A DNA stretch of 64,000 nucleotides from JAGWRA01 sp963711505 (GTDB lineage Bacteria; Acidobacteriota; Vicinamibacteria; Vicinamibacterales; CAVVIG01). The notes below the pieces were generated by a model. The model saw only the letters and a list, made by a program, of their open reading frames with translations. It did no database searches and was not told the DNA's origin. The first letter of the stretch is position 1. Each line of letters starts with the position of its first letter. The DNA is taken from positions 2,294,001-2,358,000 of the forward strand of contig CAVQEJ010000003.1 in assembly GCA_963711505.1 (NCBI GenBank), read 5' to 3'. Below, in pieces: positions 63,667 to 64,000 of the stretch. The position numbers and the translations under genes are program-made.

Positions 63667-63870
63667 ATGCGCATCACAGGCAAGGTCAAGTGGTTCAACA
63701 ACGCCAAGGGCTACGGATTCATCGAGCGCGAGGGTGGTAGTGACGTGTTCGTGCACTACTCGGCCATCCAGGGCAACGGATTCCGTTCCCTCGAGGAGGG
63801 CCAGGCCGTCGAGTTCGAGATCGTGGACGGTCCCAAGGGTCCGCAGGCGGGCAACGTCACCAAGGCCTGA
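63667..63870 (+). CDS. Cold-shock domain protein (CspA family)
   Basis: This 67-residue protein, MRITGKVKWFNNAKGYGFIE at the start, has RNP1 (KGYGFI) and RNP2 (VFVHYSAI) motifs of the OB-fold cold-shock domain. It binds single-stranded RNA/DNA and can melt hairpins. GGGAAGA serves as ribosome binding site. The long leader with a terminator suggests control of elongation, possibly by the protein itself. Confidence 0.96.
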   Translation: MRITGKVKWFNNAKGYGFIEREGGSDVFVHYSAIQGNGFRSLEEGQAVEFEIVDGPKGPQAGNVTKA

Positions 63871-63893
63871 CCGCGAGCTTCATACCTTCCGGG

Positions 63894-63929
63894 CTGCCGG
63901 CCCCCGGCCTCGTTTCCGGGTGCCGGCAG
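63894..63929 (+). terminator. Hairpin after the cold-shock gene
   Basis: Fourteen-base arms (63894-63907 and 63916-63929, CTGCCGGC outermost) with one mismatch and an eight-base loop lie 23 bases after the stop. No T-run follows. The remaining 71 bases to the window edge show nothing I can assign. Confidence 0.5.
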
Positions 63930-64000
63930 TTCCGCCGCCGGCGCCCGATCGTCCCGCACTCATTCATTCGGACCTGGCACCGCGCAACGCGCGCGCTGTC

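Overview
The window is a high-GC, densely packed chromosomal segment from a Gram-negative-type bacterium. The lipopolysaccharide genes (heptose kinase, heptosyltransferase-like GT9, O-antigen ligase), a secreted c-type cytochrome of the family often labelled 'photosynthetic reaction centre cytochrome c subunit', and the gene content around it are most like Acidobacteriota (Vicinamibacteria-like). That assignment is inference; no 16S gene is present.

Most of the window is the core translation and transcription block, read leftward on the minus strand. In transcription order from right to left: a TPR protein, a lipoprotein and ispE (57.9-54.2 kb); tRNA-Gln, prs, rplY, pth, rpsF, rpsR, rplI, dnaB, alr, radA, a YacL-like PIN/TRAM protein, plsC, a B3/B4-domain gene, ispDF, gltX and rlmB (53.8-39.2 kb); then tRNA-Thr, Tyr, Gly, Thr, tuf, rpmG, tRNA-Trp, secE, nusG, rplKAJL and rpoBC (39.1-24.5 kb); and, after an interruption, the str/S10/spc genes rpsL, rpsG, fusA, rpsJ, rplC, rplD, rplW, rplB, rpsS, rplV, rpsC, rplP, rpmC, rpsQ, rplN, rplX, rplE, rpsZ and rpsH (10.4-0 kb).

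The interruption between rpoC and rpsL (10.4-24.4 kb) is accessory. It holds a c-type cytochrome, a Rieske/cytochrome b-c complex, a secreted creatininase-like protein, a two-component system, a secreted Asp-box (sialidase-fold) protein, a Tat-exported VOC protein, and a four-gene unit (membrane trypsin-like protease, MoxR ATPase, DUF58, VWA). That unit is bracketed by 97-bp direct repeats copied from the rpoC 3' end and its terminator. The right end carries a plus-strand envelope operon (Trm112-like, GT9, ligase, hldE kinase), purH and a cold-shock gene with a promoter and an intrinsic terminator in its leader.

The least expected feature is the content of the gaps. Most intergenic spaces of any size are filled by one of three repeat classes: (i) short tandem arrays with a 7-nt (sometimes 8-nt) period placed directly 3' of genes and often spanning the stop codon; (ii) type A elements, 75-130 bp, which begin at the upstream gene's stop codon and end in a covarying G-loop hairpin just before the next ribosome binding site; (iii) type B elements ending in a CGGGGC-GNA-GCCCCG-like hairpin.

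At least eight single-base frame breaks lie in genes that should be intact (rplD, rpoC twice, gltX twice, a histidine kinase, a VWA gene, hldE). Most are one-base insertions and look like sequence errors, so affected genes are annotated across the break.
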